A stretch of DNA of 64,000 nucleotides from Anthoceros angustus (Eukaryota; Streptophyta; Anthocerotopsida; Anthocerotales; Anthocerotaceae): positions 186,001-250,000 of the forward strand of contig VJWM01000003.1 of assembly GCA_010909165.1 (NCBI GenBank). The letters run 5' to 3'. The position numbers and the translations under genes are program-made. Positions 10,585 through 21,509 of this stretch are shown in pieces. Position 1 is the first letter of the stretch; every line of letters starts with the position of its first letter. The notes below the pieces were generated by a model, which was given only the letters and a program-made list of their open reading frames with translations, did no database searches and had not been told where the DNA came from.

Positions 10585-12884
10585 TCAGAGATGCAAAGTT
10601 CTTATCTGAGAGGACAAACTGGTGGTTCGAGGATCCTCCTCTTCAATATGGACACCATGAGGATCCTCCGACACACACAGGCTGAGAACGCCTCTGCACA
10701 GCCACTCTTTTTCCACAACCCTCCTGCCAGTCTCCCCGACAGTGATTGCAAACACAGCATCATAACCACCTGCACCGGGGACTCCTGCAAGAAGCACACC
10801 TTCGAGTGCCATCGTGGCGTCTAGCAGTGATGTTTGTGATGGAGGTTCGATCTGCACAGCCACCATAAAGTTAATGTGGGCCAAAAAGACTTATGCTGTG
10901 TAATGAGTTGTGGGAGACTACATACGGGTACACCAGCAGATTCCCCCATTTTGTGCAGCAGCCTGCGCACATCCAGGAACGCATTTCTTGTGTCCAGAAG
11001 GGATGTCAGGACTTCCATCTCCTCTGTGTCGGTTTGAAACAGGTCTTGCCACTGCGGTAGCACAGTTATCGGATTAAAACTTGGAAGAGAAGATCTTTCT
11101 TGTTAAGCGATGGAGGAGGAGAAATAAGGTAATACCTTGTCAGCAGGGGAAGTGTCGATGGTCTTCAGGACATGAGCATACGAGTCCTGGTATTGCTCCG
11201 ATAGTTGGGACGTGCGTAGTAGACCTGTCTCCACACCCTTGTTTGCCGTGGCTAAGGCTTCCCACACAGACTGGGCATCTGCAGGATGAGTTTGACGCCA
11301 CTTCTGCACAGCTCCAACCATGGAAGGTGTGTGGGAGCCACCAAAACCTGGCTCTCCAACAATCTGCACAACAGGCTAGTGAGAAAGATGTTCCTCAATT
11401 TCCCCCACAGCAAGAGTTTCACCAAAGGGACCTGCGGTTTTCTTCTGAAAGACAACTGCAACCAGCACCTACCAGGCTCAGGGATGGAGGCAGCCCATAT
11501 GTCACCTTCTCGCCATCCCATTGACTGGATAACACCGATCTCATCATGTCCAGTGGTGATGGTCTACGGGAGCTGCCCTGCAATCCAGTTCAGCTCGCTT
11601 GGAATTCTCGTTTTCGGATCAGGCTGCTGACAAAGCAACTCTTGGCACTCACTTGAACATACAGGAACGCTACAAGGGGGTCTGGGAATGTAGGCTTACT
11701 TGCGGTTGAGCAAGGATGGATGGAGAGAACCTAATGTAGCGCTGACTGCCATAAACTGCTGCACTGACATCAAAGCCACTGCCAATTTTCCCTTGTGCAG
11801 CACAATGTGCTGCTTGAGAGACGGCATGTACCAGGTCTAGAGATCGGCCAATCTCCTCAGTCTGGATGGAGCCAGTACTACAAGCAGGAAGAGAAACCAC
11901 ACCCAAAAAGTGGAGAAGGGCAGAAACAATGGCAGTGGTCATAGCAGCCGATGATCCCAGACCAGTCTTAGCAACCTCAGGCAATGTAAGTTCATCTTGA
12001 TTTGGTGCAGCTGGATTAGGGGTGATTGGCGAAAAGGGAGGCAGAGAAGCCAGAGTTGATGGCAGGAGAGGAAGTCCTTTTGCTTCCAGCTGCACACGAA
12101 ACAAGCTGCACTCAATCCCAAGCCCACAGACGAGGAGCACAGCAAAAAAAAAACAAGCAGGATGGTCATACACCTGCTTTCTAAAGGAGTAGAAATCGTT
12201 GGCACCCACAATTGTGATCTCCAAACCTGCACCAAATACATGCACATGGTCATTGAAGCCCCTCCAGATGTGCTCCCACCAAGTCCCAGGAATAAACCCT
12301 AAACCCAAGAAGCTGCTAGAGAGATTGCCTTTCACGAGTTGATTATGCAGGGCATTCAGCTTCTGCTTGTCGTCGCCTATCAAACATCTCGCTGCAGTGA
12401 CTCCGGACTGTACAGCTTGCTCGACAAAACTGCTGCCGCTATCACTGCACGCCCAAACACTCAACGTCATGCTCAACCAAACCAAGGGAACACCACAAAA
12501 CCTAGAGGCAGTGCCCCACAATGCCACCTCGGAGTGACATTTTGCAATGTGTAGTCTCTGAGAGACAGCTTGTATGAAGTTTCTTTGAACAGTTGTGGCG
12601 ACACAACAACAACATCTGTCCATGACTGTGGGATCACCCACCAATTCAAGTCAGTCCGACTGGCATACCTAACCAACACATTTGCAGGACAGCAAAAGAC
12701 AGATCACAGGTTCACTCACCCAGCACCAGCTACCAGCTGGAGCATCTGAATGGATCGGTCTCACAATGGCGTAAAATCTAGCCGAGGTGGAGAGGACAAG
12801 GCCAGCATTAGGTTGCTCCAACACCAAATAAGCTCCCGTAATGAGAACTTTTCCCGGAGCAGATGCGACGCTGAAAGAACCCAT
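10585..12884 (-). CDS. PMK: Phosphomevalonate kinase
   Basis: This enzyme phosphorylates mevalonate 5-phosphate to the diphosphate in the mevalonate (isoprenoid) pathway. Exons (high to low): 12884-12720, 12625-12528, 12444-12329, 12226-12174, 12089-11700, 11577-11473, 11363-11136, 11051-10926, 10851-10585 (1548 nt, 515 aa). GHMP kinase signatures are intact: SAPGKVLITGAYLVLE at residues 7-22, the phosphate loop KTGLGSSAA at 185-193, and GVPGAGGYD at 450-457. Exon order and length fit the plant enzyme (about 505 aa). The ATG at 12884 is the only in-frame start that directly precedes the conserved N-terminus. Intron 3 appears to use a GC donor (AAAG|GCAATC); no GT site keeps the frame there. 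All other introns are GT-AG with TGCAG-type acceptors. Confidence 0.94.
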
Positions 12885-14400
12885 CTCGTGTCCAGACTTC
12901 CGGATTATGTCAGTTTGTCTTGTAAGAAAAGGTGAAAGTTCTCCTGTCGGCCGGGAGTGTCTCTCGGTGCTAAACTGACTCACATCGGATTTCTAGTTAC
13001 TACTGGGCAGACCAATTTAGAATTCTTATTTAGCTACAATGTGTACAGGTCACGTCATCAACAGAGCCAGCAAGGTTACATTTCTTGGGAACAGATGGTT
13101 GGTATGTGACCCACGGCTTGTACAGAACTTGGTCACCATGGAAGAGAATCGTCCAGCCTTGTAGCGGGTGATCCTCGATCCACCAGTACGGACAAGTAGA
13201 TCCAGATGCTGCTGAGGACTGCTACATCTAGAACAGCACAAGAGGCAAAAAAGGATGATCCAGACGAGCACCCTTACGCATGGGTCAGAGACTATCAAAT
13301 GCAGGATCTGTACCCCCGTCTTCCGTAGCTACTGGTGAGCAGGGATTTAAAATTTGGGGGGCTCCACGAATTCGTAGCCATGGAAGCAGTTTAAAGTTGT
13401 GGATGCAGTGTGCCCTGGAGTGGTGTCCTGTGCCGACATCCTTACCTTGGCCACCCGCGACCTCGTCTGGCTCGTAAGCTGAATTCCTGTCTTGCATTCA
13501 TCGCTTTGCAATAGGAAGCCTTTGAATAACATCTGCTAACTGCAAGCAAGTGCTGTTCTGGACAACCTGCGTGCACGGTGCATGCATCATCTCTTCCTTC
13601 TCTTTCTGAGAGCTCTGCAGTTCGCCATCTGATGAGAATCACGTACACAAGCAACCCTGAAGGATACTTTCTGAAAAGCGAAAGAAGTGGCTACTGAGGG
13701 ATGAGGAATTCTGTAAAGCAGCTCTGAGAAATTTCACAGTCAACCTGCGGGGCGGAATGCTCGAATGGCCACCTAAACGTTTGGCACCCGCACGTATATT
13801 CTCTGATGGACTCTGAGTCCGGTGAATATATTTTCAATCCTATAACGGTGGACTGTCAAACAGATCGATCACAGAAGCAACTGCTGCAGGCAAGACCTTC
13901 AGGATTCATGAACACAATGATGAAGGCCGGCTGGTAGGGAGCGTTGTGTGTCCATGAAGGCATACTAGCTAGAGAGGTGAAGAAGTGATATTGCAGGCAA
14001 ATCTCGACATCTGGATTCAGCAATTGGTGCAGCATCTGGAGGGAGAGCATGACAACCGGATGTGGCCCGCGCTGTGTGTGCTAGTCCTAGCAGCGCTACA
14101 AAAACGGTCCATGGTTGAGCTCAACCCTGGAAACTCATTCCAAGCTTGAGCACATCCAGACCAGACTTCACTGCATTGCTACCTACTTCAAGCAAGCCCA
14201 GATCGTGGAGCATTCCTGATGGCCTCGGACATCTGAATCTCGCCCTCTCTAGATCAACAAGATTGTTTTGAAAACCCAAGTACGATCTTCGCAACATACA
14301 CATGTGTGTGCCCTGAGATCAAAAGATATCACCTACGACCCATCACAGAACGCAGCACAAACCTGTAGGAAGAAGGTGGAATTCCATCTTTACATCATCA
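12885..14400. other. Non-coding stretch upstream of PMK
   Basis: It contains the PMK 5' flank. The short open frames show no recognisable domain, plausible splice partners or biased composition. I see no repeat or element. Confidence 0.4.
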
Positions 14401-14519
14401 GTAGTTAGTCTATGCGATTTCAAGCACCACCGTGTTTTGAATTTCCTTTGTTCTTGTTTGGTGATTCCAGAAGCCGTTGGCGGTTCTCCTGTTTGGTCGA
14501 AGGCGGACGACCGGTTGAG

Positions 14520-14560
14520 TAGTATCTGGTTGGTTTTGTGGTGGTGCCAGAGCAGGAGGC
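14520..14560 (+). other. Possible degenerate LTR-retrotransposon primer-binding site
   Basis: TGGTGCCAGAGCAGG at about 14540 resembles the TGGTATCAGAGC motif (initiator tRNA-Met complement) that follows the 5' LTR in plant copia elements. It lies near a copia remnant but on the opposite strand, and no LTR pair could be delimited, so this is weak. Confidence 0.25.
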
Positions 14561-14983
14561 CTGCCAGTCAAGCTCGGCAAGCGCAACCGATTGTTCACAC
14601 ACCGATTACCGTCAAACCATAGCATCTGCAAGCGCAACCATAGCAAGGCGAGACTGTAGTGTGTGTGCCTACAGACGTAGGCTGTGTCCTTTGTACGGTA
14701 AGAAGCTGTATCGTGTAAGTTCCTAAGCACCACACCCTTGTGTATAACCTATCTTGTCCACGATTAGAACTAGTTTTGTGGGTTTCATCCACTGAACAGG
14801 GTTGCATTACTAAGACTTGACCAAAGGACTGAACTGCTTGTGCAGGACGATGAGAAGTCTATCTTCCCTAACGTCTAAGAGGCCCAAAGTCACTACGCTA
14901 AGGTGCATACCTCATTGTGTTCTAAATGTGGACAGTATAGAGGGGAGCAGTGTTCAGTCCTGCACGGCAGTGTGATTAGATGA

Positions 14984-15720
14984 TTAGATGTTTTGATTAG
15001 GATGAACAAACTCATACAGACTTAAGGCTGCCAAGTGCTGAAAATGTTTTGCTTTTGCTAGCCCTTTTGTAAAGATGTCTGCTTCGTTGTCATGTGTGCT
15101 CACGTATTCCACTTTGATCGTCCCCATCTCAGCCACATCCCTAATATAGTGGTGATAGAGTTCGATATGCTTTGTTCTAGCATGGAATCTTGGATTGGAT
15201 ACTAGAGCAATCGCACTCATATTATCACAAAACAACTTGGCAGGTCCTAATTGTGTCTGCTGTACAGATTCCAGGAATTGCCTTTGCCACTCACCTTCTT
15301 TGCAAGCATCAATATATAAGTGCCTTATACTCCACTTCTGTGGAGGAGAGCGCAAGTGAAGTCTGCTTCTTGCAGCTCCAACTGATAACACCATCTGCTA
15401 GTATGAAGAAGTATGCCGAGAGGCTCCTTCTAGTGTCAGAGTCTAAGGCCCAGTCAGCATCCGCGAAGGAGGTTAGTACTTGATGTGTATTCCAAGCCAT
15501 TGGAGATAGTGCCTTTCAAATATCGAAAGATGCATTTAACTGCTGCCCAATGGGCTCTACTTGGCTGCTGCACGAACTGTGAAACCATACTCACAGAGTA
15601 GCTGATATCTGGACAAGTCCAGTTAGCCAGGAAGATAAGATTACCCACAGCCTCAGCATAAGGTACGGCAATCATATCCTGCTTCTCTTGTGAAGTTTGT
15701 GGGGATAGAGCTACAAACAT
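14984..15720 (-). pseudogene. Ty1/copia polymerase remnant (RT C-terminus and RNase H)
   Basis: Three overlapping minus-strand frames read as one decayed copia C-terminus. 15720-15454 holds the connection region (WTCPDISYSVSMVSQF, IFRYLKGT). 15500-15309 holds ADADWALDSDTRRS and LSSTEVEYKAL. 15320-14984 holds CKEGEWQRQFL, LFCDNMSAIAL, RTKHIELYHHYIRD and DIFTKGLA. The RNase H acidic residues are present, but at least two frameshifts break the frame and the upstream RT, integrase and gag are missing. It is a dead fragment. Confidence 0.88.
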
Positions 15721-15775
15721 GATAATTTTTGAAGGGGGGGAATATAGTAACCCCCTTCAGTCGAGACAGCACCCC
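15718..15775 (+). repeat. Shared junction sequence with internal hairpin, copy 1
   Basis: ACATGATAATTTTTGAAGGG (from 15718) begins exactly where the copia homology stops. Nearly the same sequence occurs at 19914, again at the edge of a copia fragment. The stretch can fold: GAAGGGGG at about 15731 pairs with CCCCCTTC at about 15751. It may be the terminus of an unidentified repeat. Confidence 0.45.
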
Positions 15776-16115
15776 CTTGTCACGATGTACACCCTTCCTA
15801 CAACAACATATCTGCCCTACTTTGATAATGCACACACCCTTTCTGAGCCCATACCTTTGATAAAAGACGCACTTTCAAGTCTACACTCCAGAACTAGAGC
15901 ACAATAGAGTGTGGGCCCGTCTGTGTTTTTGTAGAATGCAGAGAGAGGGCTGCCATTTTCATATGTTTATTACAACCGAAAACTTTTACTTTCAAGTGGT
16001 GGAACACAATGAAAACAATCTCGTATTAGCGAGAGTCTTATTTCAGTGGTCGTGAGAACATTTCAACAAACAACTGCTAAAGGAGGAAGTGGTCATCAGT
16101 ATCGACAATAGTCAT
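15776..16115. other. Unassigned sequence between the copia remnant and an unknown ORF fragment
   Basis: Nothing is recognised apart from short C-runs at its start. Composition is AT-rich and no frame is conserved. Confidence 0.3.
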
Positions 16116-16373
16116 TCAAGAGTGCGGCGGCGACTCGCCCATGCCCATGCCGATCGAGTCAAAGACCACCACCAAATTCCGAAGGCGGTCCATACCCTCT
16201 GCGTCAAAGCTGTCATTCTCCTCCAATGCTTGCTCGTATTCATTAGTATAATTCTTGGGTTGAGCTTCGAACGGTGTCGACTGCCACACAACATTTAGGG
16301 TTTGCTGACCCTCATCCAAAAGCTCGCCTATCGTGGTCTTCAACCTTCTAGAACTCAATGCAACCACTTGGGC
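16116..16373 (-). pseudogene. C-terminal fragment of an unidentified repeat-encoded protein, copy 1
   Basis: The frame contains AQVVALSSRRLKTTIGELL followed by DEGQQTLNVVW, then an acidic tail ending at a stop at 16116. A clearly related peptide is encoded at 49226-49035 (AQVVLLGTRRRKDKNPREML, then DEGQQTVDAIW). Two diverged copies, both without a start or the rest of a protein, point to a transposable element or decayed gene family. I do not recognise the family. Confidence 0.55.
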
Positions 16374-16550
16374 TTTAAGGCAATGCCAGCGTCCTTAAAA
16401 TGAACAAAATTGGTTGCCCATGCGCCCATGCGCCCATGCAAGCATCCTTAAAATCAACAAAGTTGAGTTACTTAGAAGGTGTAGGTTTTGAACTTACAAG
16501 ACTTTTGAGCCGCTAAATATTTATTTTCTTAAAGACGGCCTATGAGAGGG

Positions 16551-16760
16551 CGCCGGTCGGCCGGCGCCCATGGGCAGGGTGTGCTAAGGGGAAGGCGCCG
16601 GCCGCGCCCATGGGCAGTGTGCTAAGGGAGGCGCCGGCCGCCCATAGGCAAGGCGTGTTGGGGTGGGGTGCCGTGGCCGCGCCCATGGGCAGTGTGCTAA
16701 GGGAGGCGCCGGCCGCGCCCATGAGCAAGGCATGCCGGGAGGCGCCGGGCGCCTCCCTAG
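16551..16760. repeat. GC-rich minisatellite
   Basis: Five imperfect copies of a unit built on CGCCCATGGGCAGTGTGCTA with AGGG and GGCGCCGGC around it lie at about 16565, 16605, 16640, 16680 and 16715. Spacing alternates between about 40 and 35 bp. It is flanked by GGCGCC-containing sequence and is far more GC-rich than its surroundings. Confidence 0.75.
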
Positions 16761-16889
16761 CTCCACCCATGCACGACGGTTGGTGCTAAGAGAGGGCGCC
16801 ACCATGGGTTCATTCCTCCGCCCTCTCTTCCACCAAACCACTCCCTTTTATGCCTTCCAACCTGGGTGTAGAGTCCGGAGAGCATACTT

Positions 16890-17250
16890 CTTAATCCGCC
16901 GAGGGTCTACCACCCAGCTGCCGTCCTTTTCCCAAGGGTTCCGCCTCGTTGCTGCTCTCATCTCCAAACAAGGCACCTAGGCTCCATGTTGCCGCATTCT
17001 CCCCCAGCCCTTCTTCTCTTCCGACTCCCTCTGACTCCTCTGGTAGCCCTACTGCTTCAGGCGACTGGTGCACCACGTCACGGCCTTTAGGAGCTTCGCG
17101 TGGTAGTAGGCAAAATTTGAGTCCACCTGCTGGATGGCTTCTTCTCCTTGGGCCCGTAGGACCTGGTATTCCCGCCTCCACTGGTGCTCCGACAGTCGGG
17201 CGTGTTCTTCTGCTCGCTGGGCCATCTCATCCCTTAATCCTATCAATTGG
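16890..17250 (-). pseudogene. Coiled-coil fragment, probably from a retrotransposon gag
   Basis: A minus-strand frame over 17246-17049 reads as a charged amphipathic helix (IGLRDEMAQRAEEHARLSEH, then QWRREYQVLRAQGEEAIQQ). Nothing completes it into a gene, and it sits among transposon-like repeats. Assignment to gag is an inference from composition and setting. Confidence 0.35.
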
Positions 17251-17524
17251 GCTTGGGCGGCATCTCGAGAGGCCGTTAGGGACCAGCGACGTGGAATGCC
17301 CCACTAGCATATGTCAGCATAACTCTGACATCCGGTCAGGGCACACATATAATGCATGCGCCGCCCGGGCACCTGATTCCTGACGAGTGCCCAAATCATA
17401 CAATTCACGAGCCGGCCGTACGAAAGGAGGTACAAACCCTTAACCCACCATGGGGAGGTGACGTGTGGACACACGGGAGCACATGCCTTGAAAGGACAGC
17501 GAGATGGCGTGGGAAGCCCTTCCG

Positions 17525-17592
17525 AGGACGGATCCGAGGTCCGGCCTCCAGTGGCGGAGGGACCCATTGGTGCCCAAAAGGGCAGACCCAAG
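17525..17592 (+). repeat. Direct repeat block, copy A
   Basis: A block of about 68 bp containing GGAGGGACCCATTGGTGCCC is repeated almost exactly at 18539-18609. The two copies differ by a few substitutions and small indels. The spacing of about 1 kb and the repeated block suggest transposon-derived sequence such as LTR or internal repeats. Confidence 0.75.
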
Positions 17593-17703
17593 GACGATTC
17601 TCCATTTCGCCCACTCATCACCAGAGTTCAATCCTTCGTCATCACTTGGTCCAGCATCTCCAGCATTTTCATCACTATCTTCAGCGGCACTTTGACTCGC
17701 AGG

Positions 17704-18360
17704 CTATATGAAGCCGCGCAACTCGCAGAGCTTATCCCTTATCGCTTTTTTGTCCACCGCATACACATGTTTCCGCGCGTTCAACACAAACCCATAATAC
17801 AAGATGGTTGTTTCATTCACAAACACCTCCTGTATGTTTTTTGGGTAATGGACCTTATTCCCTTTTTCCTGATCGACTGCATGGGTTAGCACTCTGACGG
17901 ACTATGTATTCCTACACATATCTCCCTTCGTACGCATCTGTGTGCTCGGTCCGATACCAGAGAATAAGAAAGTGAGGTCGTGGTGCATCTAGCTTCACGT
18001 CAATGACTCTCCCCAATCCAGAATGGCCTATTATGCATGTCCATAGTGCACTGCCACAAACATCCTCTTCCGGATTTCCATTATGTCTCCATTTATCCAC
18101 GCCATTTTTACTGTTGCCTTCCGGCATTTTGATATGCCCCCAAGTACATATCACGCTGTGGGAGGTCCCTCAATAATGCCTCATCCAGCAAAGCTTCATC
18201 CGCCACTTGAAGTGGTCAGGCTGTATGATCCACTTCTGCATGTGAAAACCACTTCCAAGGAAGCTGTAGCACTAGCCCAATGTTATTCTCCACAATGATA
18301 GCAATCTCCTCTTGGTCCACCCAAAAGGCGTCCCACCACTTGTACTCTTCAACAGTCACC
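17704..18360 (-). pseudogene. Decayed open frame of unknown, probably transposon, origin
   Basis: From about 18357 down, one frame reads VTVEEYKWWDAFWVDQEEIA, then GLVLQLPWKWFSHAEVDHTA and a stop. A shifted frame continues to 17932 (HSGLGRVIDVKLDAPRPHF, WYRTEHTDAYEGRYV and a stop), and another open piece lies at 17892-17704. The amino-acid composition is protein-like and Trp-rich, but frames are broken and I recognise no domain. It could be a captured gene or transposon protein. Confidence 0.4.
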
Positions 18361-18538
18361 TATGGACGCAAATCTTTTAACCCTTCCTGCAAATGGGCCA
18401 CACCTTCCGTCGGTGATAGGATACATGCCGTTCCCTTCTTGTCCCCCCCCTAGCTTCACCCGCAGGCACCGTAGGATGGTGCTAAGGGATCCGCCCCCAA
18501 GATGTGAGAATGGACCCAGTTGTCCGGCCTCCGGAGTT

Positions 18539-18609
18539 GAGGACGGATCCAGAGGTCCGGCCTCCAGAGTGGCGGAGGGACCCATTGGTGCCCAAAGGAC
18601 AGACCCAAA
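18539..18609 (+). repeat. Direct repeat block, copy B
   Basis: This is the second copy of the block at 17525-17592. Just upstream (18510-18560) the sub-motif GTCCGGCCTCC is itself duplicated. Confidence 0.75.
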
Positions 18610-18699
18610 AGCCTCAGGGCGAACAGACTTCGGTCCCTTCCGAGGACGGACTAGGAGATCACGGGACCAGCGGGGGGCATGAAACTCGGCGGTTGTCGG

Positions 18700-19740
18700 C
18701 CTGACACAGGAAGACCGGTGGTGATAGCTTATTAGGCACCTCCGGTGAGGCCCACCAGGCGGGAACCTGCCGCACGGTCGAGGATAATCAGTGGGCGCCT
18801 CGGGCGCTAGGGTTAGCTTGGGCGCCAGGGGAGTCACCGAGTCAACAAGAGCCTTGTCATAGACGTAGGTAGCTACGTGTAAGGATTCGGCGTCCCTCGC
18901 GCGTGTACAAGTACCTGGCAGTAGGGTCAGTCTTTGGGGTTGTAATAAAGGCACTACCTGAGAAGCAGTATAAGAGGCGGGTTGCTGCTCCCATAATGCG
19001 ATTTTCCTTTTAGGGTTGATACCGTGTTGTGTATACTGACTCCTGTGAGCCGAGTGCTAATATGAGGCCTGAGTCACCGAGCCGGCGAACTACTTCGGAG
19101 AGGTCTATCTAGGTTCTAGTGATGAACCCCCTAACGCGTGTAAGTGATTGCAGGTGCTGAGGAACCACGACCCTTGCTCCTCAATTAAGGGCGGGACGCG
19201 GGTGACAAGCGTAATGGAGCGGACAAGAGAAGCTGGACGGCCAGCGAGGGTGTGTAGAGCCCGGACCGGCCGAACCGCGCGGATGAAACGCGAAGGTGCT
19301 GCAACTCGGCCTTCAACGGAGCGCACGACCACAACATGAAGGACCGTTGAGTGCAAGCACGAGCAACGAGAGAGGAGTAGAAGGGAAGAGCCCGGACGGG
19401 GGTGAATACGAGGACGTGTACGAGTCCTTAAACGTTCGGCCATACCGGGTAATGGAACATAAAGGAAGGTGAGCGGAGGGTACAAGGTAGGAGATCCAGC
19501 GGTGGCGCTGAGCAACGATAGCGACCGGACTAGTGGGATCGCAAGAACGGTGAGGTCCACCACCCACCCTCGCAACCAAGGGGGTCCGGTGGTAAAGATC
19601 GGGTTGCGATAGTAGCCTAGATTAATTAGGGACCCAGGGTAGGTAAATAGTAAGTAAACGGAGCGAACCATTTCCTTGGGATCGAACCCCATACTACACG
19701 ATTCGGGATTAGTGTGCGCCCGGCTGGTCCGTCAGTGAAA
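18700..19740 (+). other. LTR-like, GC-rich sequence without intact coding
   Basis: On the plus strand, AATAAA within TGTAATAAAGGC (about 18940) and a TATA-like AGTATAAGAGGCGGG (about 18967) suggest LTR-type promoter and poly(A) signals. No terminal repeats, primer-binding site or gag frame could be confirmed. The long minus-strand open frame over 19692-19105 has no recognisable domain and looks accidental. Confidence 0.3.
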
Positions 19741-19755
19741 GTTCGTCCACACCTG

Positions 19756-19913
19756 CAATTCTACCTTGATATTCAGATTCTGCGGAATAGGGATTGGGGC
19801 ACGATTACTCTTCATCAGACAAAATACATCAAAGAGATACTAAAAAAGTTTAACCTGGATGGTGCCCATTTTGTAGCCACACCCTCAGCAGTGGGGGAGA
19901 AACTCAGTGTAAA
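19756..19913 (+). pseudogene. Ty1/copia reverse-transcriptase remnant
   Basis: The frame reads QFYLDIQILRNRDWGTITLH followed by QTKYIKEILKKFNLDGAHF and VATP, the typical copia RT thumb/connection block. It starts and stops abruptly, with no catalytic YVDD box or RNase H. It is on the opposite strand to the fragment at 14984-15720 and ends at the same flanking sequence type. Confidence 0.85.
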
Positions 19914-19990
19914 CATCATAACTTTTGAAGGGGGTGAATAATCTCGAAGGGGGTTTTCCGTAAATAATCTCAAGGGGTTTTGATGGGTCA
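19914..19990 (+). repeat. Shared junction sequence, copy 2
   Basis: ACATCATAACTTTTGAAGGG then GGTGAATA (from 19914) matches copy 1 at 15718. It continues with two tandem variants of TAATCTCGAAGGGGGTTTT (about 19941 and 19964). Homology to copia ends here. Confidence 0.45.
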
Positions 19991-21509
19991 GAAAGCTTTT
20001 AAGGCATTCCGGAAACATCTCTGAAAAAAAGGGTGTCACCCACTAAAGTTCCTACTTTCCATCCAGCAATGTTTCTGTCGAATGGTGGTCGCAAACTCGA
20101 ACCTATGGGATTAATGCAAAGTAGGAACGGTAAGGAAGACCGTTCCTTCCGGGAAGGGACGACTGTAAATTCAGTTTTGGGAGGCCACTGAACCTCTATC
20201 GTATTTCTAGGCCAGGCGTATCATGGACGTTTTTTTTGACATCGTAAAAGTGACCCTTTAGTAATAGTGGAAGGGCTCCCAGGTATGCGAGAGTCCCTCT
20301 TGATTCTTAGGAACGGGCCTAAGTAGCCAGCGCCCCTGTTCTAGCACATGTTTCATGGTTTAACTAACCTTGTCTTGACTAGAGTTTGGCTAACTATGAT
20401 GAGTTGACCATAGGTTAGTCACTCACTCTAACTAACCTAATCTTCTAGCTAGCTGCCCTCATGCTTGTGGCTACCATCTATGCCGCCACGGGCCTCTGGC
20501 CAAAGATCAGCTGGCTCAGTGCAGTGTCCCTGCGATTGACTGTGTCCTTCACGGTTAAAGCTTGCATCAATCCGCTGTGACAGCCTTATTTTCAACACTC
20601 TTGGTTCCAAATAGAATCTTATTTTCATAGAGACACTTTTGATTGTTTTTTCAAAGAGACATTTTGGAAAAAGAGTCTCTTGCACATAACCACTTTGGTA
20701 CATGGCCGCTCTTGGTAAGGGTGCCAAAGCGGACACCTTATCATGTGTGATGAGATAAGACATTCGTACAGGATGCGCCAATATATTCTTATACATGCCT
20801 AGGTGAATATTCAGGTGGATTGGTTTTGATTGAATATTTAGTTTTCACTAATGCTCAGGTGCCATGGATCCTCCATTCCGACCAGAAATCCATGCCAAGA
20901 AGGTCCCTTTTGGAGCTGATGAAGGGGGACTGAGGAATCGCCCCATCGCCACTGCCCTGCTTTTCTGCTAGCGTCCATGTGCTTGGTGTGCTTGGATGTT
21001 CCTGGAGTTTCCTTGCTGCTGATTTTTTGTCTCATCACAGTCATGAGGTCTATAGGTTATGGTGTGTGTTTCATGTTTCTTAAACAGCATGATTGTACAC
21101 ACTCCACACTTGCTTTGGATGATGTATTTGTGGTATAATGTTCCATGACTAACCTGGATGAACTCATGCGCGATACATACAATGTGTTCTTTTAAAGGCT
21201 TTTTTGGTGACTTCCAAAGATGGTGGTTGCCACTTCTTGGCTAGTTACTTCTTAGTCTTTGTTCTGAACTCCTGTTGATTTTACATGCAATGTATTTCAT
21301 TTGCCCATCCACGATCACTTGCAGCTAGTTACCCCTGAATCTCGGGGCACCATAAAAAGTTTGAGCTGATTCCACCGAGTCATGCAAATCCTCAAACGGG
21401 GCACTTGGCAAGTCACTGTGGCTTGTATATATGCACATATACACATACATACGTATGTCACCTGAAAAGGATCGTGAAGCGCCAGCTGGACTTCGGCGGC
21501 GCGATCTCA
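19991..21509. other. Non-coding stretch before the U-box gene 3' end
   Basis: No credible exon or element is seen. It includes an alternating purine-pyrimidine TATACACATACATACGTATG segment at about 21435, only 70 bp from the U-box gene stop codon. Confidence 0.4.

Noticed and set aside
11252-11521. Alternative frame in PMK exon 6
   Set aside because: It looks slightly similar to the family, but only the frame starting at 11577 closes phases with exons 5 and 7 and gives SPLDMM...QWDGEKV.
19105-19692. 195-codon minus-strand frame
   Set aside because: No domain, no splice partners, and composition typical of antisense GC-rich sequence.
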